A DNA stretch of 64,000 bases from Streptomyces sp. ASQP_92 (GCF_025399895.1 NZ_JAODUA010000013.1:173886-237885), one strand, 5' to 3'; positions 25,799 through 34,929 are shown, counted from the first letter of the stretch. The notes: a model not told the origin generated them from the letters alone. Program-made: numbers and translations.

Positions 25799-27601
25799 TC
25801 AGGACGCCACCGGGGTCCACTTGTCGGCCAGACCCGGGTTCTCCTTCAGCCAGGCGCGCACCGCGTCCTGCTCTTTGCCCTTGCCGGTGGACTGGATCTT
25901 CGCCTCAAGGCTGGTGAGCTGCTTCTCGTCCATGTGGAAGTTCTTCAGCCACGTGCCGACCTCGGCGTTGTCGGAGGCGAAGCCCTTGCGCGCCAGGGTG
26001 TGGACCCCGTCGCCCTTGCCCCAGAGGCCCTTGGGGTCCTTGAGCTTCTTCAGGTCGTAGGTGTTGTACGCCCAGTGCGGCGACCAGAGCGGAACCACGA
26101 TGGGCTCCTTCTTGGCGTACGCCCGCTTCAGCTCGGCCAGCATGCCGGGCGTCGAGCCGTCGACGACCTTGTACTCGCCGTCCAGGCCGTACCCCTTGAG
26201 GATCTTGTCCTTCAGGATGCCGGTCTCACCGGCGCTCGGCTCGATGCCGACGACCCGGTTCTGGAACCGGGCGCCCTTGCCCTTGAGGTCGTCGAGCGTG
26301 TTGACGTCCTTGACGTAGGACGGCACCGAGAGCTCCAGGGAGGTGGGCCCGTACCAGGAGCCCAGGTCCTCCAGCTTGTCCTGGTACTTCGCCCAGTACT
26401 GGGCGTGGGTGGTGGGCAGCCAGGAGTCCGTCTCGAAGTCGATCTGGCCGCCGGCCATACCGGTGTAGAGCGCGCCGGCCTCGTACTGGCGGGCGTCCAC
26501 GGTGAAGCCGCGGCGCTCAAGGAGCTCCTTCCACAGGAACGTGGAGGCGACGCCCTCGTCCCACGGGATGTAGCCGAGCGAGATCTTCTTGCCCTTGCCC
26601 ACGTTCTTGGCGCCGGTGGCCGAGGCCTCGCCGGAGGAGCCGAACATGTTCATGCCGCCCGCGACGAGCGCGAGGACGACCACGCCGACGAGCGCGACAA
26701 CGGGCTGGGGACGGTAGTTCCAGGGCTTGAGACCCCCGGCGGCGGACTTCGCCCTGGCCAGCGCGCGCCGGCCGAGCGGCGAGACCTGGCGGCTCAGCGC
26801 GCCGGTCATCCGGTCCAGGTACATGGCCAGGACGACGATGGAGATGCCGGCCTCGAAGCCGAGACCGATGTCGACGTTGCCGATGGCCCGGTAGACGGCG
26901 CCGCCGAGGCCGCCGCCACCCGCCATGCCCGCGATGACGACCATGGAGAGGCTGAGCATGATCACCTGGTTGATGCCCGCCATGATGGTGGGCAGCGCCA
27001 GCGGCAGCTGGACCCGCACCAGTGTGTTGCGCGGGGTGGTGCCGAACGCCTCGGCCGCCTCGACGAGTTCACCGTCGACCTGGCGGATGCCGAGCTCCGT
27101 CATACGGACGCCCGGGGGCAGCGAGAAAACGATGGTGGCGATGATGCCGGGGACCACGCCGACGCCGAAGAAGATGATGCCGGGGATCAGATAGACCATC
27201 GCCGGCATGGTCTGCATGAAGTCGAGGACGGGCCGCAGGACGGCGCTGACCGTCTTGGAGCGCGCGGCCCAGATGCCGAGCGGGATCGCGACGACCAGCG
27301 TCACGATCGCGGCGACCAGCACCAGCGACAGCGTCGACATGGTGTCGTCCCAGAGCTGGATCGAGTCGATCAGCGCGAAACCGGCGAAGGTGAGCACACC
27401 CGCGGACAGGCCGCGCAGCCACCAGGCGACGACGGCGAGGATGCCCGCGAAGAGCAGCGGCTGGGGTGCGTCGAGCACCGTGTTGATGCCGTCGTACATG
27501 CCGTCGACGACGTGGGTGATGGCGTCGAACAGCCAGGAGAGATGGCTCTGGAGGAAGTTGACGGCGCTGTCGACCCAGTCGCCGAGGTGGAGCCTAGGCA
27601 T
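25799..27601 (-). CDS. Quaternary-amine ABC transporter: permease fused to substrate-binding domain
   Basis: Fusion protein of 600 aa. The first ~290 residues are an OpuAB/ProW-like permease with about 6-7 helices and the EAA loop (LVEAAEAFGTTPRNTLVRVQ). After a further helix (about residues 305-325) comes an OpuAC/ProX-like binding domain (about 345-600: ISLGYIPWDEGVASTFLWKE, FETDSWLPTTHAQYW, VVPLWSPHWAYNTYD) whose Trp/Tyr residues would form the aromatic cage for betaine-like ligands. The helix tethers the binding domain outside the cell. It overlaps the ATPase gene by 8 bp. Likely an osmoprotectant importer. Confidence 0.93.
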   Translation of the reverse strand: MPRLHLGDWVDSAVNFLQSHLSWLFDAITHVVDGMYDGINTVLDAPQPLLFAGILAVVAWWLRGLSAGVLTFAGFALIDSIQLWDDTMSTLSLVLVAAIVTLVVAIPLGIWAARSKTVSAVLRPVLDFMQTMPAMVYLIPGIIFFGVGVVPGIIATIVFSLPPGVRMTELGIRQVDGELVEAAEAFGTTPRNTLVRVQLPLALPTIMAGINQVIMLSLSMVVIAGMAGGGGLGGAVYRAIGNVDIGLGFEAGISIVVLAMYLDRMTGALSRQVSPLGRRALARAKSAAGGLKPWNYRPQPVVALVGVVVLALVAGGMNMFGSSGEASATGAKNVGKGKKISLGYIPWDEGVASTFLWKELLERRGFTVDARQYEAGALYTGMAGGQIDFETDSWLPTTHAQYWAKYQDKLEDLGSWYGPTSLELSVPSYVKDVNTLDDLKGKGARFQNRVVGIEPSAGETGILKDKILKGYGLDGEYKVVDGSTPGMLAELKRAYAKKEPIVVPLWSPHWAYNTYDLKKLKDPKGLWGKGDGVHTLARKGFASDNAEVGTWLKNFHMDEKQLTSLEAKIQSTGKGKEQDAVRAWLKENPGLADKWTPVAS

Positions 27602-28661
27602 GCGTGGCCGCCTCCTTCATCGAGCAGACGGCCGGGCCCTGCGTGTCGTCCCCCAGGAAGGCGATGAGCCGCTCCTGCGGCACGACGCCGAGCAGGGAAC
27701 CCTCGCGGTCCTTCACCGCGACCGGGTGCGGTACCCGGGCGGCCACGGCGCAGACGTCGGCGACAGGGGCGTCGGGCAGCACGGTCTCGCAGTCGCACTC
27801 GCCCGCGTCGGGGCGGTGCGGGACGGTCATCACGGACACGGCCGTGAGCACCCGGGAGCGGTCGACGTCCTGGATGAAGGAGCTCACGTAGTCGTTGGCC
27901 GGGGTGAGCAGGATGTCCTCGGCGGTGCCGAGCTGGACTATGCGTCCGTCGCGCATCACGGCGATGTTGTCGCCGAGCCGCATGGCCTCGTTGAGGTCGT
28001 GCGTGATGAAGACGATCGTCTTCTTGAGGCGCTTCTGGAGTTCGAGGAGCTGGTCCTGCATGTCGCGCCGGATCAGCGGGTCGAGCGCGCTGAACGACTC
28101 GTCCATGAGGAGCAGGTCCGCGTCGGTGGCCAGGGCGCGGGCCAGGCCCACGCGCTGCTGCATACCGCCGGAGAGCTCGTCGGGCCAGGAGTCGCCCCAG
28201 CCGGACAGGCCGGTCAGCTCCAGGGCCTCGGCGGCACGTTTCTCCCGCTCGGCACGGGGCACACCCTGTACCTCCAGGCCGTACGCGGCGTTCTCCAGGA
28301 CGCTGCGGTGCGGGAACAACGCGAAGTGCTGGAAGACCATGCTGATCTTGCTGGAACGGACCGTGCGCAGCTCGCGCGCGGGCAGGCCGGTCAGGTCCTG
28401 TCCGTCGAACAGGACCCGGCCCGAGGTGGGTTCGAGCAGCCCGTTGAGCATGCGCAGCAGGGTCGACTTTCCGGAGCCGGAGAGGCCCATGACCACGAAG
28501 ATCTGACCGGGTTCCACCGTGAACGAGGCGTCGATCACCGCCGCGGTCGTCCCGTCCGCACGCAGCTCGTCGCGGCTCGCGCCGCCTTCGAGCCTGCGGA
28601 CGGCTTCCTCGGGTCGTCTGCCGAACACCTTGTAGAGCTGCTCGGCTTGCAGCCTGGACAC
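27594..28661 (-). CDS. Quaternary-amine ABC transporter ATP-binding subunit
   Basis: ATPase of 355 aa, OpuAA/ProV type. Walker A is MGLSGSGKST, the Q loop is SMVFQHFALFPHRSVLENAA, the signature is LSGGMQQRV and Walker B is LLLMDESFSALDP. The C-terminal part (about 275-350) resembles the CBS region that gates these transporters by ionic strength. The GTG at VSRLQAEQLYKVFG, with GAGG five bases upstream, gives the normal N-terminus; a GTG two codons earlier is possible. First gene of the operon; a structured leader with a terminator-like hairpin precedes it. Confidence 0.92.
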   Translation of the reverse strand: MSRLQAEQLYKVFGRRPEEAVRRLEGGASRDELRADGTTAAVIDASFTVEPGQIFVVMGLSGSGKSTLLRMLNGLLEPTSGRVLFDGQDLTGLPARELRTVRSSKISMVFQHFALFPHRSVLENAAYGLEVQGVPRAEREKRAAEALELTGLSGWGDSWPDELSGGMQQRVGLARALATDADLLLMDESFSALDPLIRRDMQDQLLELQKRLKKTIVFITHDLNEAMRLGDNIAVMRDGRIVQLGTAEDILLTPANDYVSSFIQDVDRSRVLTAVSVMTVPHRPDAGECDCETVLPDAPVADVCAVAARVPHPVAVKDREGSLLGVVPQERLIAFLGDDTQGPAVCSMKEAATHA

Positions 28662-28686
28662 ATACACCTCACGGGTCGAACCGAAA

Positions 28687-28715
28687 ACGGCCCGCATCCC
28701 CCGCGGGCGGGCCGT
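28687..28715 (-). promoter_or_regulatory. Attenuator-like hairpin before the ABC operon
   Basis: On the minus strand ACGGCCCGC (28707-28715) pairs with GCGGGCCGT (28687-28695), then a short T-run (28684-28687) follows, about 25 bases before the start codon. A smaller stem (28724-28738) lies just upstream. The position inside the leader suggests regulated termination or a structured RNA element; the ligand, if any, is unknown. Confidence 0.5.
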
Positions 28716-28738
28716 GGAGCGGCGCGGATTCGGTCCGC

Positions 28739-28980
28739 AGCCCGAGAAATGGTTGAAATCCATACTTGGGTCCGCTCCGGCGACGCGCCTGCCCTCTTCG
28801 TCCGGGAGCAAACACGACAGTGACCCAGTTCACTTGTTCACGAGCGGAGGGCGCCGAGCACGGTGGGCCGAGCACAGCGGCCGAGCCGAGTGCGCCGAGC
28901 GCGGCGGGTCGAGCGCGGTGGCCGGACCCGGCGGGCCGAGCGGCGACGTGCGTGTCAGTGGGGTGCGGCATCATCGGGGT
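28739..28980. other. Intergenic region with GCCGAGC-rich low-complexity DNA
   Basis: Shared upstream region of the divergent ABC operon and exonuclease genes. From about 28848 to 28945 variants of GCCGAGC and GCGGCGGG recur without a fixed period. I see no gene and cannot place promoters with confidence. Confidence 0.5.
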
Positions 28981-29904
28981 GTGACGCGACGCCTGATGCT
29001 CCTCGACACCTCGTCCCTCTACTACCGCGCCTATTTCGGGGTCCCCGACACCGTAAGGGCGCCGGACGGCACGCCGGTCAACGCTGTGCGCGGCCTGCTC
29101 GACTTCATCTCCCGGCTCGTCCACGACCACCGCCCGGACGACCTGGTGGCGTGCATGGACGCGGACTGGCGGCCGCAGTGGCGCGTCGACCTGATCCCCT
29201 CCTACAAGGCGCACCGGGTGGCCGAGGAGACACCGGCCGGACAGCCCGACGAGGAGGAGACCCCGGACACCCTGGCCCCCCAGGTCCCGGTGATCGACGC
29301 CGTCCTGGACGCGCTGGGCATCGCCCGCGTCGGCGTGGCGGGCTACGAGGCGGACGACGTCATCGGCACCCTGTCGGGCCTCTCGTCGGGCCCGGTCGAC
29401 ATCGTCACGGGCGACCGCGACCTGTTCCAGCTGGTCGACGACAAGCGCGGGGTACGCGTCCTGTATCCACGCAAGGGCGTGGGCGACTGCGACCTGGTCG
29501 ACGACGAGCTGATCCGTACGAAGTACGGCGTACGGCCCGATCAGTACGCGGACTTCGCGGCCCTGCGCGGCGACACCAGCGACGGGCTGCCCGGCGTCAA
29601 GGGCATCGGCGAGAAGACGGCGGCCCAGCTCATCAACGAGTACGGCGACCTGGCGGGCGTCCGCGCGGCCGCCGCCGACCGCTTCTCCCGGCTGACCCCG
29701 GCCAAGCGCAGGGGAATCCTGGAAGCCGCCGACTACCTGGACGTCGCCCCGAAGGTCGTGCGGGTGGCGATGGACGTGGCGCTGCCCGCGTTCGACGCGA
29801 CGCTGCCCTCGGAGCCGCTCGACCCGGCCACCCTGGAAGAGCTGGTGACCCGGTGGGGCCTGGCCGGGGCGACGGGCCGACTGCTGGCGACGCTGCGCCG
29901 CTGA
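28981..29904 (+). CDS. 5'-3' exonuclease (PolA N-terminal / FEN-type)
   Basis: Stand-alone 5'-3' exonuclease of 307 aa, related to the N-terminal nuclease domain of DNA polymerase I. The metal-binding acidic residues lie in MLLDTSSLYYRAYFG, CMDADWRPQWR, GYEADDVIGTLSG and IVTGDRDLFQLVDD. An H3TH DNA-binding motif follows (GDTSDGLPGVKGIGEKTAAQ). It would remove RNA primers or flaps. The GTG at VTRRLMLLDTS was chosen as closest to the conserved start; an upstream in-frame GTG at 28948 is possible. A full PolA would be encoded elsewhere. Confidence 0.92.
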   Translation: MTRRLMLLDTSSLYYRAYFGVPDTVRAPDGTPVNAVRGLLDFISRLVHDHRPDDLVACMDADWRPQWRVDLIPSYKAHRVAEETPAGQPDEEETPDTLAPQVPVIDAVLDALGIARVGVAGYEADDVIGTLSGLSSGPVDIVTGDRDLFQLVDDKRGVRVLYPRKGVGDCDLVDDELIRTKYGVRPDQYADFAALRGDTSDGLPGVKGIGEKTAAQLINEYGDLAGVRAAAADRFSRLTPAKRRGILEAADYLDVAPKVVRVAMDVALPAFDATLPSEPLDPATLEELVTRWGLAGATGRLLATLRR

Positions 29905-29975
29905 CGCGCTCCCCACCCTGCACGCCGCGCCTCGGGCCCCCTCTTTTTCTCTGGGGACTCTTCGCCACCGAGGTG

Positions 29976-29994
29976 TTAACTTAGGTAATCCTAA
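29976..29994. promoter_or_regulatory. Iron box (DmdR/DtxR-type operator)
   Basis: TTAACTTAGGTAATCCTAA agrees at 14 of 19 positions with the actinomycete iron box consensus (TTAGGTTAGSCTAACCTAA, from memory) and includes the inverted repeat TTAGG-N4-CCTAA (29981-29994 region). It lies 27 bp before the siderophore-interacting protein start, where iron-loaded DmdR/IdeR would repress. Confidence 0.8.
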
Positions 29995-30020
29995 GCAATG
30001 GTGGATCAGGGGAGCGCACT

Positions 30021-30866
30021 GTGGCAGAACGCCCGTCTCGCAAGGCACCGAAGATCAACGAGGCACGGGTGGTGCGCACCGAGCGCCTCACTCCGCACAT
30101 GGTGCGCGTCGTGCTCGGTGGCGAGTCGCTGGCCGGTTTCGGCGTCGGCGAGTACACGGATCACTACATCAAGCTGCTGTTCCCGGCGAAGGGCGTGAGT
30201 TACCCGGAGCCCTTCGACATGGAGCGCATCCGCGCCGAGTTCCCGCGCGAGCAGTGGCCGAGCACCCGCGCCTACACGGTGCGCGGCTGGGACGCCGAAC
30301 TCGGCGAGCTGACCGTCGACTTCGTGGTGCACGGCGACGAGGGCCTCGCCGGGCCCTGGGCCACCCGGGTCAAGCCCGGCGAAACGGTCCGCTTCCTCGG
30401 CCCCGGCGGCGGGTACGCCCCGGACCCGGCGGCCGACTGGCATCTGCTCGTCGGCGACGAGAGCGCGCTGCCCGCGATCGCCGCGGCCCTGGAGCACATG
30501 CCGGCGGGCGCGGTGGTGCACGCCTTCGTCGAGGTGGCCGGGCCCGAGGAGGAGCAGAAGATCAGCACCGCCGACGGCACCACGGTGACCTGGCTGCACC
30601 GCGGCGAGGCCGCGGTGGGCTCCCAACTGGTAGGCGCCGTCAGGGACTTGGAGTTCCCGACGGGCGACGTCCACGCCTTCGTACACGGCGAGGCCGGTTT
30701 CGTGAAGGAGCTGCGCGCGCTGCTCCGGGTCGAGCGGAACATCCCGCGCGAGCGCCTTTCCATCTCGGGCTACTGGCGCCTGGGCCAGGATGACGACGCG
30801 TGGCGCGCGGTGAAGCGGCAGTGGAACGAGCAGGTGGAGCGCGAGCAGGAGTCGCAGGCCGGATAG
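30021..30866 (+). CDS. Siderophore-interacting protein (FAD-dependent ferric reductase)
   Basis: Cytoplasmic flavoprotein reductase of 281 aa, ViuB/YqjH type, that reduces ferric siderophore to release iron. The FAD-binding motif is STRAYTVRGWD, followed by DFVVHGDEGLAGPWA; the NAD(P)-binding part contains LLVGDESALPAIAAAL. The family ending is HGEAGFVKELRALL and GYWRLGQDDDAWR. The start is GTG with GGGGAG upstream. An iron box sits directly upstream, so expression should rise when iron is scarce. It stands alone; no siderophore cluster is nearby. Confidence 0.93.
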   Translation: MAERPSRKAPKINEARVVRTERLTPHMVRVVLGGESLAGFGVGEYTDHYIKLLFPAKGVSYPEPFDMERIRAEFPREQWPSTRAYTVRGWDAELGELTVDFVVHGDEGLAGPWATRVKPGETVRFLGPGGGYAPDPAADWHLLVGDESALPAIAAALEHMPAGAVVHAFVEVAGPEEEQKISTADGTTVTWLHRGEAAVGSQLVGAVRDLEFPTGDVHAFVHGEAGFVKELRALLRVERNIPRERLSISGYWRLGQDDDAWRAVKRQWNEQVEREQESQAG

Positions 30867-30888
30867 GCGACCCCGGCGTGAGCGGCCC

Positions 30889-30924
30889 GTTCGCCGTCGG
30901 CGGGCATCCCCGCCGACGGCGAAC
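30889..30924. terminator. Bidirectional terminator
   Basis: Perfect 16-bp inverted repeat (30889-30904 and 30909-30924, loop CATC) between the converging siderophore-interacting protein and MMPL genes. Confidence 0.85.
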
Positions 30925-30935
30925 CCTGGGCCGCG

Positions 30936-33152
30936 TCAGTACGACGTGACCCGCTCCGGCTCCCCGGCTGCCTCCTCCGTACGGTGACCGGGGCGGCCCT
31001 TGGCGCCGGCGGCCCCCGGACGGACGGGCCACCACAGGGCCCGGCCCAGGAGCGCGGCCAGGGCCGGGACGAGGATCAGCGACAGGACCAGCGCGGACAG
31101 CAGGATGCCGAGCGCCATCGCGAAGGCCATCTGCTCATTGCCCGGCATGGTGGCGAGGCCGGCGAAGGACCCGGCGAGCACCACACCCGCCGTCGCGATG
31201 GCCGGCGCCGTGTACCGCACCGCGCGGGCCACGGCGGAGCGGGCCGAGCCCGGGCGCCGCATCTCCTCGCGGATGCGGTCGGTGATCAGGATGTTGTAGT
31301 CGGTACCCAGCGCCACCACGAACAGGAACAGCACCAGCGGCAGGGCGAAGTTGACGCCCGGCTCGCCCAGTCCGTGCTGGAAGAGCAGGGTCGCGGCGCC
31401 GAGGGTGGCGGCGAAGCCGAGCCCGACGGAGAGCATCAGGGCCACCGGGGCGAGCAGGCTGCGCAGGAGCAGCAGGAGGATCAGCGCGATCAGCGCGGCG
31501 GCGACCGGGAACACGACCTTCAGATCGTGGTCGACGGCGGTCGAGATGTCGGCGAAGATCGCGGCCGTCCCGCCCACATGGCCCGAGGTCCCGGCGGGGG
31601 CGTGCCGGGCGACGGCGTCCCGGATGGGCCCCGAGGCCAGCTCGCGGGCCTCCCGGCTCCCCGGATCGGCGGTCGGATAGAGGTCGATCCGGGCGGCGCG
31701 GTGGTCCTGGTCGAGTACGGTCGGCGCGACCTTGCCGACGCCCCGCACCTGACCGAGCGCCCGGGAGAGCCCCTCCAGCCGGCCGGTGGTGAGGACGCCT
31801 CCGTCGTTGTCCGTGACGAAGACGCTGGTCGGGTCGGACACTCCGGCCGGCAGTGTCCGCGCGATCTCGGCCGCCGTGTCGGCCGCCGCGGTCCCGGTGC
31901 CGGAGTTGCCGTGACCGTAGTCCATGCGGATGCCGGTCAGTCCGGCGGTGAGCGCGGCGAGCAGCGCGACGCAGGCGAGCAGCATGGCCGCCGGTCGCCG
32001 TGCGATCAGCGCCCCCAGGCGGCCGGCCCGGCCCTCGCGGGGATCGGGGCGCAGGGCCGCCTTCGACGGCCAGAACATCTTGCGTCCGGCGGCGGCGAGC
32101 AGGGCCGGCATCAGGGTGAGACTGCCGAGCAGCATCACCAGGACCGCGGCGGCGATCGCGGGGCCGAGCGAGCGGAACTGGCCGAAGGTCGCGAGGCCCA
32201 GCGTGGCGAACGCGGCGACGATGGTGAGCGCGGCCGAGGTGATGGCGGTGCCCACCCGGGCGCAGACCTCACCGGCCGCCTCACGGGCCAACTGCCGTGG
32301 CCGGTCGCGCAGTTGCTCACGGAAGCGGAACAGCAGGAACAGCAGGTAGTCGATGCCTATGCCGAGCAGCACCACGTTGAGAAGGGCCGGGGTACTCGCG
32401 TCGAGCTTGAGGCCGGTGAGCATCGCGGCCCCCGCGACGACCCCCGCCGCCACGAAGCCGATCATGGCGACGGCGAGCAGCGGCAGCACGGCCGCGAGCA
32501 CGCTGCGGAACACCAGCACGTTGAGCAGAATGATCAGCGCCGTGACGAGAGCGCCACCGATCTTCGTCGCCAGCTCGTGGGAGTCGGTGGTGTCGACGGC
32601 TTCGGCGAGCGCACCGGTGAATCCGGTACGCATGCCCGCCTCGGCGAACTGCGTCCGGGCAGCGTCGCGGAAGGCCCGGTAGACGCCCTGCACCCCCGGG
32701 TCAGAGGGGGCTCCGGCGAGCTCGACGGCAAGCAGCTGGAAGGTGCCGTCGGGCGCGGTCATGGCCGGGGCGGTCCGGGGCGTCTGGGAGCGGTCGGGGA
32801 CCATGAACGCCGGCATGTCGTTCTCCCGGGGCATGACCACCCGGCGCTTGCCCAGCTTCGCCGCCTCGGTCTCGATCCGCTGCCGGTCCCCGCCCCCGAG
32901 GGCCTTGCCGTCGGAGCGGGCGACCAGCACCGTCACCGTGGTGGCGTCGGGGTTCATCCCGAACCGCTCCTCGGCGATGTGCAGCGCGGCCGCCGAGTCG
33001 TAGGTGCGGGGCAGGAAGTTCCCGGCCTGGTTCTGGGTGACGCGGGCGAACAGGGTCGGCGTCAGGGCGCTCAGGGCGACCCCGAGGACCGCCCACAGGG
33101 CAATCACCTTCCAGGGATGTCTGGTGGAGTATCCGGTCAGGGCGCGGATCAC
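30936..33152 (-). CDS. MMPL-family RND transporter
   Basis: Inner-membrane exporter of 738 aa with two repeats of one helix, a large external loop (about residues 40-170 and 390-500) and five helices each, the usual MmpL/YdfJ plan. Recognisable segments are TGYSTRHPWKVIALWAVLG at the start, LLGIGIDYLLFLLFRFREQ and ALGTDYNILITDRIREEM (proton-relay Asp-Tyr pairs in the fourth helices). Such proteins export lipids or drugs. It is divergent from a two-component system with a perfect palindrome in between, so the pair probably controls it. Confidence 0.92.
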   Translation of the reverse strand: MIRALTGYSTRHPWKVIALWAVLGVALSALTPTLFARVTQNQAGNFLPRTYDSAAALHIAEERFGMNPDATTVTVLVARSDGKALGGGDRQRIETEAAKLGKRRVVMPRENDMPAFMVPDRSQTPRTAPAMTAPDGTFQLLAVELAGAPSDPGVQGVYRAFRDAARTQFAEAGMRTGFTGALAEAVDTTDSHELATKIGGALVTALIILLNVLVFRSVLAAVLPLLAVAMIGFVAAGVVAGAAMLTGLKLDASTPALLNVVLLGIGIDYLLFLLFRFREQLRDRPRQLAREAAGEVCARVGTAITSAALTIVAAFATLGLATFGQFRSLGPAIAAAVLVMLLGSLTLMPALLAAAGRKMFWPSKAALRPDPREGRAGRLGALIARRPAAMLLACVALLAALTAGLTGIRMDYGHGNSGTGTAAADTAAEIARTLPAGVSDPTSVFVTDNDGGVLTTGRLEGLSRALGQVRGVGKVAPTVLDQDHRAARIDLYPTADPGSREARELASGPIRDAVARHAPAGTSGHVGGTAAIFADISTAVDHDLKVVFPVAAALIALILLLLLRSLLAPVALMLSVGLGFAATLGAATLLFQHGLGEPGVNFALPLVLFLFVVALGTDYNILITDRIREEMRRPGSARSAVARAVRYTAPAIATAGVVLAGSFAGLATMPGNEQMAFAMALGILLSALVLSLILVPALAALLGRALWWPVRPGAAGAKGRPGHRTEEAAGEPERVTSY

Positions 33153-33289
33153 GAGGTCCTCCGGCGGACGGGCTTGCGTGACGTCTGCCGGGGGTTCCCG
33201 GCCATCTCCAGACCATCACCGGGAGCGGCCGTTCGGCGTCCTGGCCAGGGAGGATCCACGCCGGGGCCCCAAGTCCCGCCCCCCGCCCC

Positions 33290-33311
33290 GACCAGGACCG
33301 TGGTCCTGGTC
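33290..33311. promoter_or_regulatory. 22-bp palindrome between MMPL gene and two-component system
   Basis: GACCAGGACC (33290-33299), GT, GGTCCTGGTC (33302-33311): perfect 10-bp arms. It lies in the 259-bp gap, 138 bp from the MMPL start and 101 bp from the kinase start. Its place between divergent units fits an operator better than a terminator. Confidence 0.6.
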
Positions 33312-33411
33312 CCGCCCCCGACCCGCGACCGGTGCGGGCACCGAAGCGGCTGTGCGAGGCTGGTGCGGCGGGGCGGGGGCGGACACGGGCGGACACACAG
33401 GGAGACCAGCG

Positions 33412-34929
33412 ATGCGCACGAGCCAGCAGTCCGGGCGAGCGGAGCCGGACGGCGCCTGTGAGCCGACGCGCTCCGAAGGCGTGCGCACCGACCCCCTCAC
33501 GCCCGCCGGCACCCCGACCCACCTCGACCGGGCCGGGGCGGCCGGTCCTTCGGGGGGCGGGGCTGAGGCCGGGTCCGAGACCGGGTACCGGTCCGCATCC
33601 GGGACGCACACCCACCGGTTCGGAGACCATCGCGACAAGGCCGGGCGCCGCGACGACCGGCCGGAGGGCACCGGCCGGCCCGAGGCGCGCGACGGCCGGA
33701 CCGGGGCGGCCGGCCCCTCGGGGGCCGAGGCCGGGGCCGGGGGCAGGTCCGCACGTCGCGGCGACGCCGAGCCGCCCTGGACGCGCAACGACGCGCTCGT
33801 CGCCGCCGGCGCCTGTGCGGTCAATCTGCTCAGCTATGTCCTCGTCAACGACCCCGAAGGTCAGGGCGGGACGAGCGTGGTGGGGTTTCTGCTCATCGCG
33901 CTGGGCGGTACGCCGTTGCTGGCCCGTCGCACACACCCGGTCGCGGCGCTCGCCGCCACCCTGGCACTCGACTCCGCGGCCTCGCTGGCGCTGCGTCTGC
34001 CCACCCACTTCGGGGCGGTTCTGATCGTCGCCCTGTACTCGGTCGCCCGGGCCCGCCCCGGCCGCGTGACGGCGCTCGCTACCGTCGCGACGGCCGCGCT
34101 GACACTGCTCTGCCAGCGCACGGGCGGGATCACCCCCTGGCAGGCCACCCTGTCCGCGGTCCTGTCCCCCGTGATCGTCGTCGGCGCGGCTCTGGCCGTG
34201 AGCCGCTGGCAGCGGGAGGTGGACGCCAACCGCAGGCTCCTCGCCGACCGCGCGGTGGCCGACGAACGCCGCCGCATCGCACGGGAGTTGCACGACATCG
34301 TGGCCCACCACATCACCACCATGCAGCTGATGGCGGGCGGGGCCCGGGCCAATCTCGCCCGGCCCGAGGTGGCCCGGGACGCCCTGGTCACCCTGGAGTC
34401 GTCCGGACGGCTCGCGCTGGGCGAGATGCGCCAACTCCTCGACGTCCTGCGGGCCGACGACGAGCCCAAGGACGCGCCGTCGCGGCCGCAACCGGACGTC
34501 GACGACCTCGAACAGCTGGTGTCCGACTCCCAACAGGGCTGGCTGGAAACCGAGTTGAGCGTACGGGGCCGGCGGCGCCCCCTGCCGCCGACGATCGGCC
34601 TCACCGTGTTCAGGATCGCCCAGGAGGCACTCACCAACGCCCGTAAGCACGCGGGGCCGGCCCGCGCCACCGTATGCCTGACCTACCGTCAGGACGGGGT
34701 CACCATCGAGGTGTGCGACGACGGCGGGGGCGCCCCGCCCATGGAGGGGGGCGCGCCGCGGCCGGGTGGGTACGGCCTGATCGGCATGCGTGAGCGGGTC
34801 GCCCTGCACGGGGGCACCCTCACCGCGGGCCCTCGCCCCGAGGGGGGCTTCGCGGTGCTGGCCGAGCTGCCGGTCACCCAGGACGAGACGTCCGAGGCGG
34901 CCGTGCAGCGCGAGGGGGCGGCGCGATGA
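33412..34929 (+). CDS. NarL-type sensor histidine kinase (HisKA_3)
   Basis: Sensor kinase of 505 aa. About 120 N-terminal residues are Gly/Pro/Arg-rich and disordered, unusually long. Then come roughly four to five helices (about 127-265), a HisKA_3 domain with the phospho-acceptor His in RELHDIVAHHITTMQLM (H294), and an HATPase_c domain (AQEALTNARKHA, CDDGGGAPP, GLIGMRERVALHGG). The ATG has GGGAGA upstream. Its TGA overlaps the ATG of the response regulator (ATGA). It likely senses membrane or envelope stress and acts on the divergent MMPL gene; that is inference. Confidence 0.92.
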   Translation: MRTSQQSGRAEPDGACEPTRSEGVRTDPLTPAGTPTHLDRAGAAGPSGGGAEAGSETGYRSASGTHTHRFGDHRDKAGRRDDRPEGTGRPEARDGRTGAAGPSGAEAGAGGRSARRGDAEPPWTRNDALVAAGACAVNLLSYVLVNDPEGQGGTSVVGFLLIALGGTPLLARRTHPVAALAATLALDSAASLALRLPTHFGAVLIVALYSVARARPGRVTALATVATAALTLLCQRTGGITPWQATLSAVLSPVIVVGAALAVSRWQREVDANRRLLADRAVADERRRIARELHDIVAHHITTMQLMAGGARANLARPEVARDALVTLESSGRLALGEMRQLLDVLRADDEPKDAPSRPQPDVDDLEQLVSDSQQGWLETELSVRGRRRPLPPTIGLTVFRIAQEALTNARKHAGPARATVCLTYRQDGVTIEVCDDGGGAPPMEGGAPRPGGYGLIGMRERVALHGGTLTAGPRPEGGFAVLAELPVTQDETSEAAVQREGAAR

